Assembly: GCA_900169235.1 (NCBI GenBank)
Contig: FWCC01000021.1
Coordinates: forward strand, 23,927-87,926
Source of the DNA: Zarea fungicola
Taxonomy: Eukaryota; Ascomycota; Sordariomycetes; Hypocreales; Cordycipitaceae
Direction of reading: 5' to 3'
Length of the DNA stretch: 64,000 nucleotides
The notes under the pieces were generated by a model. It was not told where the DNA came from. It worked only from the letters and a program-made list of their open reading frames with translations, and searched no databases. Positions 20,267 to 33,900 of this stretch are shown in pieces. Each line of letters starts with the position of its first letter. Position 1 is the first letter of the stretch. The position numbers and the translations under genes were made by a program.

Positions 20267-21905
20267 GACAGGCGCATACTGATGAATCGCCGAAATCAAC
20301 TGCCTGTCGTGTTTGACTTCTGTTACTTTCAATGCGCTAGTAAATAAAACTTTTGCCAAATCCAGGACTCAATAAGACTCTTATCAAACACAGAAGTGAA
20401 TCTTTTCAAAGATAAAATAAAGGCTCCACACTCCCAGCTTTTAAATAGTAATGTATAAAAATGTTTTGGATTGTGAGTGCCGCCTCCGGCGCCTTCCAGC
20501 CACCGAAGCGCCGACGATAGAGTTTTGATTCGCTGACGACCGCCTCATGTAACGATTGAACTGCAGTAAACTACTGGTAAACAAATGCGGTTGAAAAACA
20601 GAGTAGAAAAGGATTTCTGACATAACCTCCTGTATAAATCCTATAGCATTAAACTTTCTGTCATGGGGAACGGAAACTGTTAGAATCGCGAGGTTGCCAA
20701 AGGGCCATGTAACATTACAGGACCTGTATTATAGACAGATTATAGTTTCCATTGATTAAATAATAGAATAGCAAGTAAAAGTCTATTTATATCTTTGTTT
20801 AGTTATTATAATACTTGTGTAAAGAAATAATTGGCTACTTTGTGGCTAGCATCCTCATCCATAGCTAAGCAGGTGAGTCGCTGGAAGCGACAGAAACCAT
20901 TACTCTGTTCCTACATTGGCATTATCTATCCGAGCACAGCAGTGGGTAACCTGGGACAGTATAGTTATTTTATAATTCTCACACCTTCGAATAGATAACG
21001 GGGCTGTACTCTAGTGCAGATGCAACTTGGATGGAACATTTCTGGCTATTTGCAGTTCACTGGCAGTTTGCCCACCATACAGTAGTTCGTGTATTAGTGA
21101 GTGAGCAAATTGTTGAAAGATACAGAGTGAACTGTTTGAGTGATATACAGAAGTTCAATAATTCGCTATTGCAGACGTGGTTGAAAAGGTAGTTAAATCG
21201 TATCTCGTTAAATTTATTTCTTCTGCAGTACCTAACCACTAGTTGGCTAATCTTAAATATGCTGTAGTGTATAAAGCATTATTGCCTCCATTAGTACAGG
21301 AGATGCGATGGTGGGCTATCTGCCTTCAAGAGTTGGAAGCGATAAAAAAGACCCCTAAGATATTCGTTGCAGCTGTCCTTGGGAAGCTAGCCAATAAAAA
21401 ATTTACTTGACTTGCACTGTCTGAAACTCGGATTCCGAAATACGCCGTGCCAAGGCAACGGAGGAAATCTCGGCAAGCGTGCCGAACCACAAACCAGCGT
21501 GCTCGGTGTTTGGCAGCACTTACAAACCCTGAAGCGAGCGCTGTAGTATCCAATCCCCTGGGTTATCAAGGGGATCCGAAAAAGTCGCCTCGGGGCACTA
21601 ACACATTCAGGATGCGGCGCATGCAGTTATTGTTGCAGAGAATGATTTCGGTAACCGACAATTTCACAGCCCATTTTTAACGCTTGGTTATCTAAAGTAC
21701 CGTTTAATACTTGAATCCCCCACACTTCGGCTGCCCGACGCAGACGCTGCTTGGCCCAGGCGACGCTCACCAGAAAAACCAGAGCAGAATCGCAAAGAAG
21801 TCGAACTCTCAATCGAAATCAGCAGAAAAGAATTGTGAGAAACTGAGAAAAATCCGAGATTGGAGTCTACCCTCGCTGCTATCGCGCAGACAAAAGACAA
21901 CAAAA
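20267..21905. other. Long intergenic upstream of the PKS-NRPS
   Basis: About 1.6 kb of AT-rich sequence with no coding region I can support. The short open frames on both strands have no family features. It probably holds the enoyl reductase 3' UTR and the PKS-NRPS promoter. One copy of the cluster repeat is on the minus strand at 21435-21447. Confidence 0.5.
21435..21447 (-). promoter_or_regulatory. Candidate regulator site CGG-N7-CGG (copy 5)
   Basis: On the minus strand the sequence is CGGCGTATTTCGG. It lies about 460 bp before the PKS-NRPS start codon. It fits the same consensus as the other four copies but is in the opposite orientation. Confidence 0.45.
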
Positions 21906-24900
21906 ATGGCTGCAAGAAATGAAGAACCAATTGCAGTGATTGGAATGGGGTGCCGCTTTCCAGGTGGCTGCAATTCCCCGTCAAAGTTTTGGGAGTTGCT
22001 GAAATCACCCCGGAATCTATCAACGCGCGTTCCAGGTGACCGCTTTGACTGCACTGCTTACTTCCATTCTAATGGTTCTTATCATGGTACTACTAATTCT
22101 CAGCATGCATATTTCCTTGAAGAAGAGCTTTCTCATTTTGATAATGGCTTCTTTAATATTCAACCGACTGAAGCGGAGGCAATCGATCCGCAGCAACGGT
22201 TGTTGCTTGAAACCGTTTATGATTCACTGTATGCAACAAATTCTACCACTCTCGACTCTGATTGTGCGTGTCTATAGCTACGTTCACGTGAAACTAACTT
22301 AGTCAAGATGTGACGGTGGACAAACTATTCGGAATCTGCGAGGGTCAGATACAGCGGTGTATGTTGGCATGATGTGTGACGACTGGGCTCAGTTAATTAG
22401 CCGTGACTGGGAAATTACTCCCACGTACGCGGCAACGGGAGAGAGTCGAGCCATTGTTTCCAATCGTATTTCGTACTATTTCGACTGGCACGGACCTAGT
22501 ATGACAATTGACACAGCCTGCTCATCCTCGCTCGTGGCTGTACACCAAGGTGTATCCGCACTGAGAAACAGTGAATGTTCTGTGGCTGTTGCCGCTGGTG
22601 CAAACTTAATTCTGGGACCTGGTAGGTTTGCAATGACACTCACGAAACCAATTTCATCACTGCTGTACTATGGCTACTTGAGCTAACAAATTCGGCCCGC
22701 TGGTAAGGCATGTGGATCGCGGAGAGTAATCTGCACATGTTGTCGCCCACTGGCACAAGCAAAATGTGGGATGCTGCCGCAGACGGCTATGCGCGCGGCG
22801 AGGGCATAGCGGCGGTTGTTCTCAAACGACTCAGCGACGCCTTGAGGGATGGTGACCCCATTAACTGCGTGATTCGCAGCACAGGCGGCAAGTTATTTGA
22901 CCGAAAGTTAATTTCTTGATCCTCATCACTAATACTGCGACTAGTAAACCAGGATGGCCGGACTGCTGGCTTAACAATGCCTAGTAATGTGGCCCAGGCA
23001 GAGCTTATTCGGCAAACCTATTCCCGTGCAGGACTCGACATCAACAACGAAAATGATCGGCCTCAGTTTTTTCAGGCTCATGGCACTGGCACTCCAGCTG
23101 GAGACCCACAGGAAGCTCAAGCGATTGCAGCAAGTTTTTTCTCAGAAGATAGGGATTGGGATACATCCCAGAAGCTAGCTGTTGGCTCTATCAAAACCAT
23201 CATTGGGTAAGCTTGCCCCAGCTTCAAGTCCCCAACAACTGGCGCTATTAGCAGCAAGATGGCAAACAATTCAACGAATAAACCAAAATCAGCACTGATC
23301 CATATTGCTTACTGTTGCTTCAGGCATACTGAGGGTTCCGCTGGCCTGGCAAGCTTGATTGGTACTTGCCTAGCTCTTCAGCATGCGACGATCCCGCCAA
23401 ACCTTCACTTTGATAAACTTAGTCCCCGTGTTGCTCCTTTCTATGCTCACCTCGAGGTTCCCACTTCGGCAAGGCCTTGGCCAGATCCCGCTCCAGGTCA
23501 ACCAAGACGAGCCAGTGTCAATAGTTTTGGTACGTACAAAACTTCAAAATTTTCTAGGTATCCTGCCTCCAACTAACGCGTAAATGACTGGCTGAAGGGT
23601 TCGGTGGCACAAATGCGCATGCTATAATCGAATCGTTTGATAGTACCACGCCTGTGATGGTAGCTAACACTGATTCCCCAATGATCTTTACTCCACTCAA
23701 TGTATCTGCTGCATCATCTTCTGCTCTTCGTGCCATGTTGTCAAGCTTGAAGGGGTATCTCGAACGGCACCCGGAAACAAATATGCACCACCTCTGTTAC
23801 ACACTACAGTCTCGAAGATCAACCCTCCCTTATCGGCAGGTAATATTCTGCAGAAGTCGAAATGAAGCTATTAGAAGGATTGAAGCTATATTAGCGGAAG
23901 ATGCAGTCCCCGAGAGCCCCGCCATTACACGTCAGCTAGATGTGTCGACTCCTAGAATCCTCGGTGTGTTCACTGGCCAGGGAGCACAGTGGGTGCAAAT
24001 GGCAGCAAGCATTATTAGAAACTCACCATATGCATCAAAACGTATTGATGAGCTGGAAACGGCACTTCAATGTCTCCCTGAAGGGGATCGGCCGGACTGG
24101 TCTCTGCGCTCTGAACTGCTCGCGGATACCCAATCTTCTCGACTATCGCAGGCAGAAGTTGCACAACCGTTATGTACTGCCGTTCAAATCATTTTAGTTG
24201 ATTTAATGAGGGCTGCAAAGGTAAACCTCAGTGGCGTTGTTGGACACTCTTCAGGTGAGATTGGCGCTGCATACGCTGCCGGGTTCCTGTCGGCGGCCAG
24301 TGCAATCTATGTCGCTTATTACCGAGGTCTGTATGCCAGGCTAGCTAGCTCAGAAGATCGAAAGCCAGGAGCAATGTTGGCGGTTGGTACAAGCCTTACA
24401 GATGCCATGGACTTTTGTGAGCTGGATGACTATTCTGGCCGGGTTCAGCTGGCAGCCCATAACTCTCCTGCCAGCGTCACCCTTTCAGGAGATCAAGATG
24501 CTATTGAGGAAGCGGCAGCCATATTTGCGGACGAAAAGAAGTTTGTACGCAAGCTACGGGTTGATGTTGCCTACCACTCCCATCACATGCTACTCTGCGC
24601 GGCGAAATATAAAGAGGCACTAATGAGATGCAACATAACGCCACAACAGGGGAATGGCGTCGGATGGTTTTCAAGCGTCCTTGACGGGGTGAAGATGGAA
24701 GAGAAGCACATTCAAAGTCAGTACTGGGTGGATAATATGACCAACACAGTCATGTTTTCCAACGCTGTTGAAGCGGCCGTCCTGGGAGCTGGATCTTACG
24801 ACCTTGCCATTGAGTTCGGACCGCACCCTGCCCTCAAAGGGCCGTTTCTAGGAATTCAACAGTCAGCTGGCTGGAAAGAGATTCCATACACAGGGCTGTT

Positions 24901-27900
24901 AAGCCGCCACAAGGACGACGTTGGCGAGCTGGCATCGGCCTTAGGTTTCCTGTGGAAACAGCTGGGCGTGGCCGCTGTCGACTTTCCTGCATTTGAAAAG
25001 CAGATATCCGGCCGACAACTCCCCGGAAATAGCCAAAGAATCATACGAGGGATTCCTAGCTATCCGTTCGATCATGGCCATCGCTTTTACAGCTTAACCC
25101 GCTACTCAGGTAGTTCCGTGAACGCTCACGCGGCACCTCACCCGTTGCTTGGACGGCGTTCAGTCGAGTCGGAAACAGAAAATGAAGTCTCCTGGCGTCA
25201 ACTTCTGCGCCCAAATGAAATAAAATGGCTTCAAGGTCATCAATTGCAGGGCCAGACTGTCTTTCCAGCTATGGGATTTGTTGCCATGGCTGTGGAGGCG
25301 ACGGCTGTGCTTGCTGGACCTGCTCGCTCAATTGGACTACTTGACTTAAAGAATGTTGTAATTGGCCGAGCACTCACGTTTGACGATGACGATGTTGGAA
25401 TGGAGTGCAGAATCGTCATGTCTATCAGGAGATTTGCTGAGGACCAGCTTTCCGCCCAATTCAGTTGTTATTCTGGACGACCTTATGAAGGCGCTATGCC
25501 ACTGGTATTGAACTTCTGCGCTCAGATCACTGCTTCCTTCCACGCGCCGGTCTTGGATAGCTTGCCAGCGTCGCGAATTCATTCCCATAATCTAATCCCG
25601 GCAGATGCAAGCCGTTTCTACTCGCAGTTTACAGCTCTTGGATATAACTACAGTAAGCCATTTACTGGGGTACGTGAAATCCAGAGGAAAATGAATTTTG
25701 CATGTGGGATCGTTGAGGATGAATCTGGAGACGATTGGGAGGATCGGCTTCTACTCCATCCCGGTCTATTGGACTCGGTCATCCAGACAGGGTTTGCAGC
25801 CTATGGCTACCCTTTCGACAATAGTCTTTGGACTCTACAGGTCCCCGTGACTATCCAAAGCATTTCAATAAATCTTTTCTTTCTTTCAGACATCCAAAAA
25901 ACGAGCAGCAATCGTTCCTTTCAGTACCAGTCAGCTACAAGTTCAACTTCAGAGGTAGCAATGGTGGTTGATATCGATTTATTTGCTACAGACGAAAATC
26001 ATCCATTTGTAAAGTTTGAATCTGTAGGGGTACAGCCCTTCGCAGCAGCCACAGCTCGTGATGATGCTTGTGTCTTTTCTCGCATCGAGTACGGGCCGAT
26101 AACACCAGATGTAGATGCAAATGTATCTCTCGGGGATGTATCTGGCGATGCTGACTCAAATATGCTTCTGGTGTGGGAGCGCATTAGTTTTTTCTATATG
26201 CGCCATATCTATGAAGAGTTCGAAATGTCACATAAGTTGAACATTCTACCACACTATCAGCGTCTCCTAGACAATGCAGGTCGCTTTGTAGACTTGGTTT
26301 CGCGAGGGGAGCATGCTACGGTGCCGCGGGAGGCTTTGCAAGACTCAAAAGCTTTCATATACTCACTGATTGCGAAACATCACCAATGTGCTATGGTGAA
26401 ACTTCTGCAGGTTGTTGGTGAAAACGTGGAAACTGAAATCCGGCGCGGCGGTAGCATGCTGACGCATATGACCGACAGCGGGCTGTTGCAGCAATTCTTC
26501 GAAGAATTACGGACGTATCCCGGTGCTAAGAAAGGCAACAGTTATATGAATCGCTTCATTTCTCAACTTTCCTTCCGTTTCCCACGCATGAACATCCTTG
26601 AAATCGGTGCCGGTGATGGTGCCGCCACCAGCGACATTATATCTGCTCTAGATGGAGCGTACGAGACCTATACCTACACAGACTCCGCTGATGAATCTTT
26701 GAAACGTGCGAGTCAGCGATTCGAAAGGTACAGTGATCGCATGGACTTTGTGAGGTATGACATGGAGCGCCGACCCAAAGATCAGGGTTTCGAAGAGGGG
26801 GGTTACGATGTTGTGATTGCGAGATCTATGTTGCACACCGTGACTGACTTGAGGAGCGTGATTTCTAACTGCAGATGTCTACTAAAACCCGGTGGATATC
26901 TTGTACTTGGAGACTTTATCAGAAATGACTTGATCAGCACCGAAGCTGTCTTTGGAAGCCTGTCCGGGTGGTGCATCAGAGAATCGAATGATTTCGACAA
27001 GGGCAATGGGCATTGTTTAACAGTGAGGGAGTTTGACACCCTTGCTAAAGATAATGACCTCGCGGGTAGCCACACTAAAAGTCTAGTTTTTGATGATTCG
27101 CCGGAATACTTTTGCGCTTGGACCTGGCAAGCTGTCGATGATCGCATTCAGAGTTTACGAACTCCTTTGGCGGCGCTCGAAACAAGCTCCACAACAAGCC
27201 AACAACATTTATTCGTAGTCGGCGGCCAGAAAAAAAACGCGCAGATACTTGCAGCCAACGTTTGCTCACTACTACGCGGAAGATACGAAAACGTCATACA
27301 AGTACTGTCACTGGAAGAGCTCAATGAGGTTGGGTTGCCTATAGGCAGTTCTGTTCTATGCCTCTCAGAACTTGATGGACAGCTGCTTGAGACACGTAAT
27401 GAAGCAAAACTCGAGTCTCTTAAGAATCTCTGGCGTAACGGTCGAACGATTGTTTACGTAACAGACGCCGCAGATAATATGAACCCCTATTCGGGCATGT
27501 TACTGGGGCTTTCTCGAGTTATCAGATACGAGCATCCCAATATCAACCTTCAGATACTTAACTTCGACGTTGACACCAGACCGACGGCACAGATTCTGTC
27601 AGAGTCACTCATCCGTCTCGAACTTGGCTTCCAATTGCTACACGATGATGAGAAAGGTGATGCTCTTTGGAGTTTAGAGCCCGAACTTTATTACACCAAC
27701 GGCCATCCGCTTATCCCACGGCTTGTACCGTTCGTTTCGGCAAATGAGCGCTATAATGCATATCGCCGCGCAGTAAAGAAACATGTCAATCCCCGGAATG
27801 AGACGATAGGGATTGAGCCGGTCCCAAATGAAAGTATTTTTGAGCTGTTCGTACCGACTCCTCTTCGCGTGTCACCTGGGCCGCGAGCACTCTACTCTGA

Positions 27901-30900
27901 GAAGATGTGCAGTGTTCAACTGAAGTACTCCACATTCCACTCTGTTCGGGTTGGTGAATCTGGGTTTTTCAACCTCGCGACTGGCACGGATATGAATTCA
28001 GGTGACCCAGTCTTTTTTTGGTTTGATACGCCAGCAGAATCGCGCATGCTCGTTCCGGATGATCAGATTTTGCCTGTGCCTGTGGATTTTACATATACGA
28101 GGCTGCTGGCCATTGCGGCGCAGCTTGTTGCGAGTAGTATTCTAGAGGGCGCGCCTCCATTCGGCTCCATCATGATACACGGAGCGGAAGTTATTATGCA
28201 AAGAGCTATTTATCGCGAGGCCACACTACGAGGACGGCAGGTCTTGTTCACTGTCGGGGAGGAGGCCGAGATCGATACCCTGGTACAGTCTACAGTGGTG
28301 CATCAAAGGCTTTCCTTGCGCGTAGTGCGGTCACTGGTTCCCAGTCACGTCTCATGCTTCATTAATGCCATGCCAGGATGCTCAAGTGCTGCACTTCTCA
28401 TCCAGTGTCTTTCACAGAATATACCCACTAAAATTGCGGAAGAATTTTTCCGTGTTGGTTCCCACGCAAAGCAAATCGTTGCTTCACTGCAAATCACCTC
28501 CGCTATTCAAGAAGCATGCAGCAGGGTTGATCCATGTTTTATTAATGGAATAGGCATTGAAACTGATAAGGTTCTATCATTGAATGTTATCAGCACCAGT
28601 CTACGGTCAGAAACGAAAGCAAGGCTCTCTGTTGTTGACTGGGAATGCTCGCAGGTACCGGCAGTGATAAGACCGATTGATCATGGCACTATCTTTCGAG
28701 ATGACAGAACCTATATTCTATTTGGTCTGGCTGGTGATTTAGGGCAGTCCCTTTGCACATGGATGGTGGCCCATGGAGCTCGCCACATCGTACTCGGCAG
28801 TCGTCAACCGAAGGTGGCTTCACAGTTCATTGAGTCCCACAGATTCCATGGAGCAACAATCAGTGTTAGGACTGTTGACGTGACTGATCGTAAATCTGTT
28901 TATGCTTGTCTTGAGTCAATTCAAGCCGAAATGCCATCTGTTGGGGGGGTGGCCAATGGCGCGTTAGTGCTCGAGGACCTCCTATTTGACGACCTGGATT
29001 TTGCATCGTTGGAAAGAACAGCAAAGCCCAAAGTGGATGGCAGCTTGATTCTCGACGAGTTATTTTATGATACACCCCTCGAATTCTTCATCCTATTTAC
29101 CTCAGCGGTGGCCGTTTCAGGAAATACAGGCCAGTCTGCCTACATCATGGCCAATAGCTTCATGACATCTCTGGCAGCCGATCGGCGCGATAGGCGCGGA
29201 GTTGCAGGATCATCTATTGCACTCGGTGCCGTAGCAGGGTTGGGTAGATTTGAGCGCAGTGGTCACCTCGATAGAGACCATTTCAACAAGATGGGCTATC
29301 GAGATAGCAGCGAACAAGATTGCCACCGTTTGTTCGCAGAGGCAGTATGGTCGGGCCGACCGGAGAATGCAGCCGAAGGGTCCTCTCAAGTCTGTAGCGG
29401 CTTGTCACATGTGCATAAAACACCACAGTTGCAGGCACAACTCCGAGATGACCCCAGATTCAGCCATTTCATGTTGCCTGGGAGTCTTCAAGGACGTCAA
29501 GGAGGCTTAGGCGGCCGCGGGAGGGCGGCACGGCCACGTATGCGGCTAGCAACGGTCGTGTCCCGTGAGGAAGCACATTCAGTGGTCCGAGATGCCTTCA
29601 TAGGGAGATTGAAAAGAATTCTCATGATTTCTGCCGAGGAACAGCTGAATACCAATCTGACATTCGTAGAGCAGGGCCTCGATTCCATCATGGCTGTCGA
29701 GGTTCGTACCTGGTTCTTGTCTGAGGTTGAGGTCGACATACCCGTACTTCAAATACTGGGTGCAGGGGCTACTGTGGACACTTTGGTGGACGGAGTCATA
29801 GAGAAAATCCCTACGAACATATTGAACTGGGGTAAGCTTCAAGATCATGACGGAGACCTTGAAGCTACTGGCCAAACTGCTGCCAATTTGTCCACAAACG
29901 AGCTTCTGGTTATGACGGACAATGGCAAGAGTAATGGTGTTGTTGGCGTCTTAAGGGAAGCTCCTCCACAAGTATCATGGTCCTCATCCAGCTCGGGAGA
30001 CTCGTTGGAGAGCCATCCAAGCAGCGCCTCCTCACCACCAATGTCAGAATCAAGAGCTGGCACCCCTACAGGAGTTCAATCCAATTTGAGTGCCAAAGAG
30101 AGTCTCGTTAAGGTATCTGGAGGCAGTTCCGTCCTCAATCCAGGCTCAACGGAGACTGCTGCAGTTCAAAATCCAGCAGGGGAGTATCAAAACACCGGGC
30201 TGTGTGCGGCGGAGCGGAATCAAATTTTGGGCTCATCTTCCGAGGTGACAGCAGAGATGACATTTGGGCAGAAGGGCATCTGGTTACTGAGTCATTACAT
30301 CGATGACCCTACAACTTTTAATATGTCTATCATGTTGAAGCTTACTGGTCTGCTTAATGTTAGAAGTCTCACCAAGGCCGTTCAGTCAGTAGCAGAGCGC
30401 CACGAGGCACTTCGTACACGCTTCTTCTGGTCCGAAGATGCAGAAGGCGTGAAGTATCCGATGCAGGGCGTCTTGTCCAAGCCGCTGATGCGCCTCGAAA
30501 CAGTCAAAATTGCCAGTCCAGCGGACGCGATGGGGCAACTGGATGCAATGCAAAGTTACCAATGGGATCTCAATGACTGGTTGGCTGTCCGCCTGTGTCT
30601 CTTATCTTTATCTGATACAGAGCACTATCTACTAGTGGGTGCAAATCATATTGTTCTCGACGGTCACAGTTACACAATTATGATGTTAGACATCGAAAAG
30701 GCATATATAAATCACGATCACCAAGTACCCAAGCTTCCTGAAACATCTCAAATACGAGCTTTTGGAGCACAGGAGCACATGCTAAATACGGCTTGTCGGT
30801 ACAGGCATTCAGTGGAATACTACCACGACATGTTGAATCCCAAGGATCTCCTCGTACCGATTGACTTGTTATCGTTTGCACGCACGCGAGTACGATTGCC

Positions 30901-33900
30901 TCTCACCTGCTATAATACACATGTGACAAGCCAGGTTCTTAATCATCATGTGGCCTCCCAGTTGAATCAACTGGCGCGGCGAAGGGGTGCCACATCCTTT
31001 CATGCATACCTGGCTGCCCTTCAAACTTTACTGTTCCGTCTTTTACCGACTCACACAACAGAAGATATTTTCATTGGAATGGCAGATGCCAATCGTCATG
31101 AAAGTAAATTTCTTGGTAGTGTTGGTAACTTCCTCAACTTGCTCCCTCTAAAGTTTAGACGCAGAGACTGTCAGTCATTTGGCCAAGCTATCGAAGCTGC
31201 CAGCGCCGAGGTCCATCGTGCCATGAAGCACATTGTACCTTTCGACCTGTTGCTGCAGGAGCTGAACGTTCCTCGTTCCAATGCATGGTCACCTATTTTC
31301 CAGATTTTCATTGACTACCGTCTTGTGCCAAGCCAAGCAGGGGGCAGGGCCTGGTCAGGATGCCGTGTGACAGATGAAACTTGGCGTGCTGCGAAGAGTG
31401 CGTACGATATTGTACTCGAAGTCGCAGAGGATAAGAACGAGACTCTACTCAAAATTCATATGCAGGCGAGTTTGTACAAGGCGGAAGGAGCAGAGTTACT
31501 GTTACGAAGCTTTGTAAACTTGCTGGAAAATGTGGTTCGAGCCGGGGATGGAACTGATATGAAACAGTTACCCAGGTGGAGCAACTTGGACATGGCCAAA
31601 GCAATACAAATTGGACACGGTCAGTATCTTTTTTCTTCATTCCAGTGAACTCCACAGCTAACTGGAGAGTAGGGCAACATATGCAGCTGGAATGGCCGGC
31701 AACAGTTGCTCACCGCTTAGAGCAGATCACAGCGCTCTACCCCGACTCAATTGCAATCAAAGATGGGCATGGCGCCGTTTTAACATACTCAGAACTAGAT
31801 AAACGTGTTGAGAGTTTTGCACTCATACTTCGCGACCGGCTACTGTACAAAGAAGGCAGAAGCCAAGATTCCGTCGTAGGCGTATTTCAGATGCCGACGG
31901 CCGACTATATCTGCTCTTTGCTTGCCATTCACCGAGTCGGCGCTGTCTACCTTCCGCTGGATATTCGAAACGGCCCGGCTCGTCTCAAGACAAACGTGAA
32001 AGAGGCACAGCCGGTGGCAGTTCTTCTAGATAAAGTTACAGCAAGCCGTATAGGAGAGATCGACATTGAGGAAACGACTGTGGCGGTCATTGACGTGTCG
32101 GAAATTTCCATTCCCGCACAACGGGCTGGATATTTGAAACTGCCACATTCTGTCGCAGCGGCGAAACCTGAAGACACAGCATACATCATCTTCACCAGTG
32201 GATCGTCCGGTGAACCGAAAGGCATCACTGTCACTCACCGTAGCCTGCGTGCAAATCTGGAAGGCTATCATCGTGACTGGGACATTGATAAGCTTGCCAC
32301 CGTCACGCTTCAACAATCTCTGTTCAGTTTTGACGCCTCGCTACTGCAAATATATGCCCCTCTTACAACTGGGGGCTGCCTCGTTGTCGCACCTGCCGAT
32401 GCGAGAGGGGACCCGCAAGCCATTACGAGCCTAATGGCCGAGCAAGGCGTGACCATGACCCAAGCGACGCCTTCTGAGTATGATACATGGTTCACTTACG
32501 CATTTGATACCTTGAGGCGCTGCACGGCATGGAAAGCGGCATGGTTCGGCGGGGAGCGGGCCGCGCCCGAGCTACTCGATGGATGGCGGCGAACCTGCAA
32601 AGAACTACCTGATCTTCGTGTTTTTACAAGCTATGGTCCGACAGAGTGCACAATCTCCTCAACAAAGGTAGAAGTTGATCTTAACAACCCGGAGCTACAA
32701 GTACCGATTCCGGGCAAGCTGCTACCCAACTACAAAGCCTTCATTGTCGACGAGGACATGAACCCGGTACCGATCGGCGTTTCTGGCGAGATTTTGATCG
32801 GTGGAATCGGCGTGGGTAGCAATGCGTACCTTAATCGGCCTGATTTGACAGCCAAAGCTTTCCGAGATGATAAGCAGCTCACCAACGTCTTGAGCCGACA
32901 CACACCTTGTGAGCGATTGTATCGCACAGGCGACTATGGACGACTAAGTGAGGACGGCCGCCTTGCCGTGGAGGGCCGTATCAACGGCGATACACAGGTC
33001 AAACTCCGCGGATTCCGGATCGAGTTGGAGGAGATTGAGCGTGTTATCATTAAGGAGTCCGCCGGCGATATTAAAAGTGCCATCGTAACCTTGCGGGATG
33101 ATCAAATTCACGGACAACAAGCTTTTCTAGCCGCACACATAGTTCTTCAAAGGCAGGGCAGCACAGAAGCCGAAAACAGGAGCACGAGCAGAGATATCAT
33201 CAATAAGCTCCGTCTCCGATTGCAGCTTTGCATCCCGCAGTACATGTGCCCTGCCGTCATTGTGTCTCTAGACGATTTACCGTTGACAACGCACGCCAAA
33301 GTGGACCGCAAGGCCGTTCAGGCGCTGTCGCTGCCAGTAGGTTTTGACGAGAGCGTGGATACAGAACAAGGGCACACAACTCTCACCCCAAGCGAGCGTC
33401 GCCTTGCCCGTCTTTGGGCCAACGTGCTACCTCCCCAGCATGCGCCCCTGGTACCTGATTCCGACTTTTTCCATCACGGTGGCAATTCACTTCTACTTGT
33501 GAAGTTGCAGAACCTTATCAAGCGGGAGTTTTCTGACGCGCCACGCTTGAGCCAATTAATGAATGCATCTAGTATTGCCAGTATGGTAGCCCTGATCAAC
33601 ATGTCAGGCTTTACAATCGACTGGTACAAAGAAATAGAGCTGGATCTGCAGGGCAGTAGCCTGTTACTTCCACCTGGACACTACCTAAACCGCAGCCAAG
33701 GCCACTGTATCCTAGTCACCGGCGCAACAGGTCATATTGGCCGATGCGTTGTCGCACGACTTGCAAACAACAAGCATGTCAGGAAAGTTATTTGTCTCGT
33801 GAGGCCCGCAGCAGGGCGGGATATGACTGCTTTGTTCCCAGGCATGGACAAGGTCCAGACTCTTTCGAGCGAGCTTCCTTACCTAGGCGCCGAGAACCCA

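Noticed and set aside
21457..21474. A second CGG pair near the PKS-NRPS promoter repeat (CGG-N9-CGG)
   Set aside because: The spacing differs from the seven bases found in the other copies, so it was not counted.
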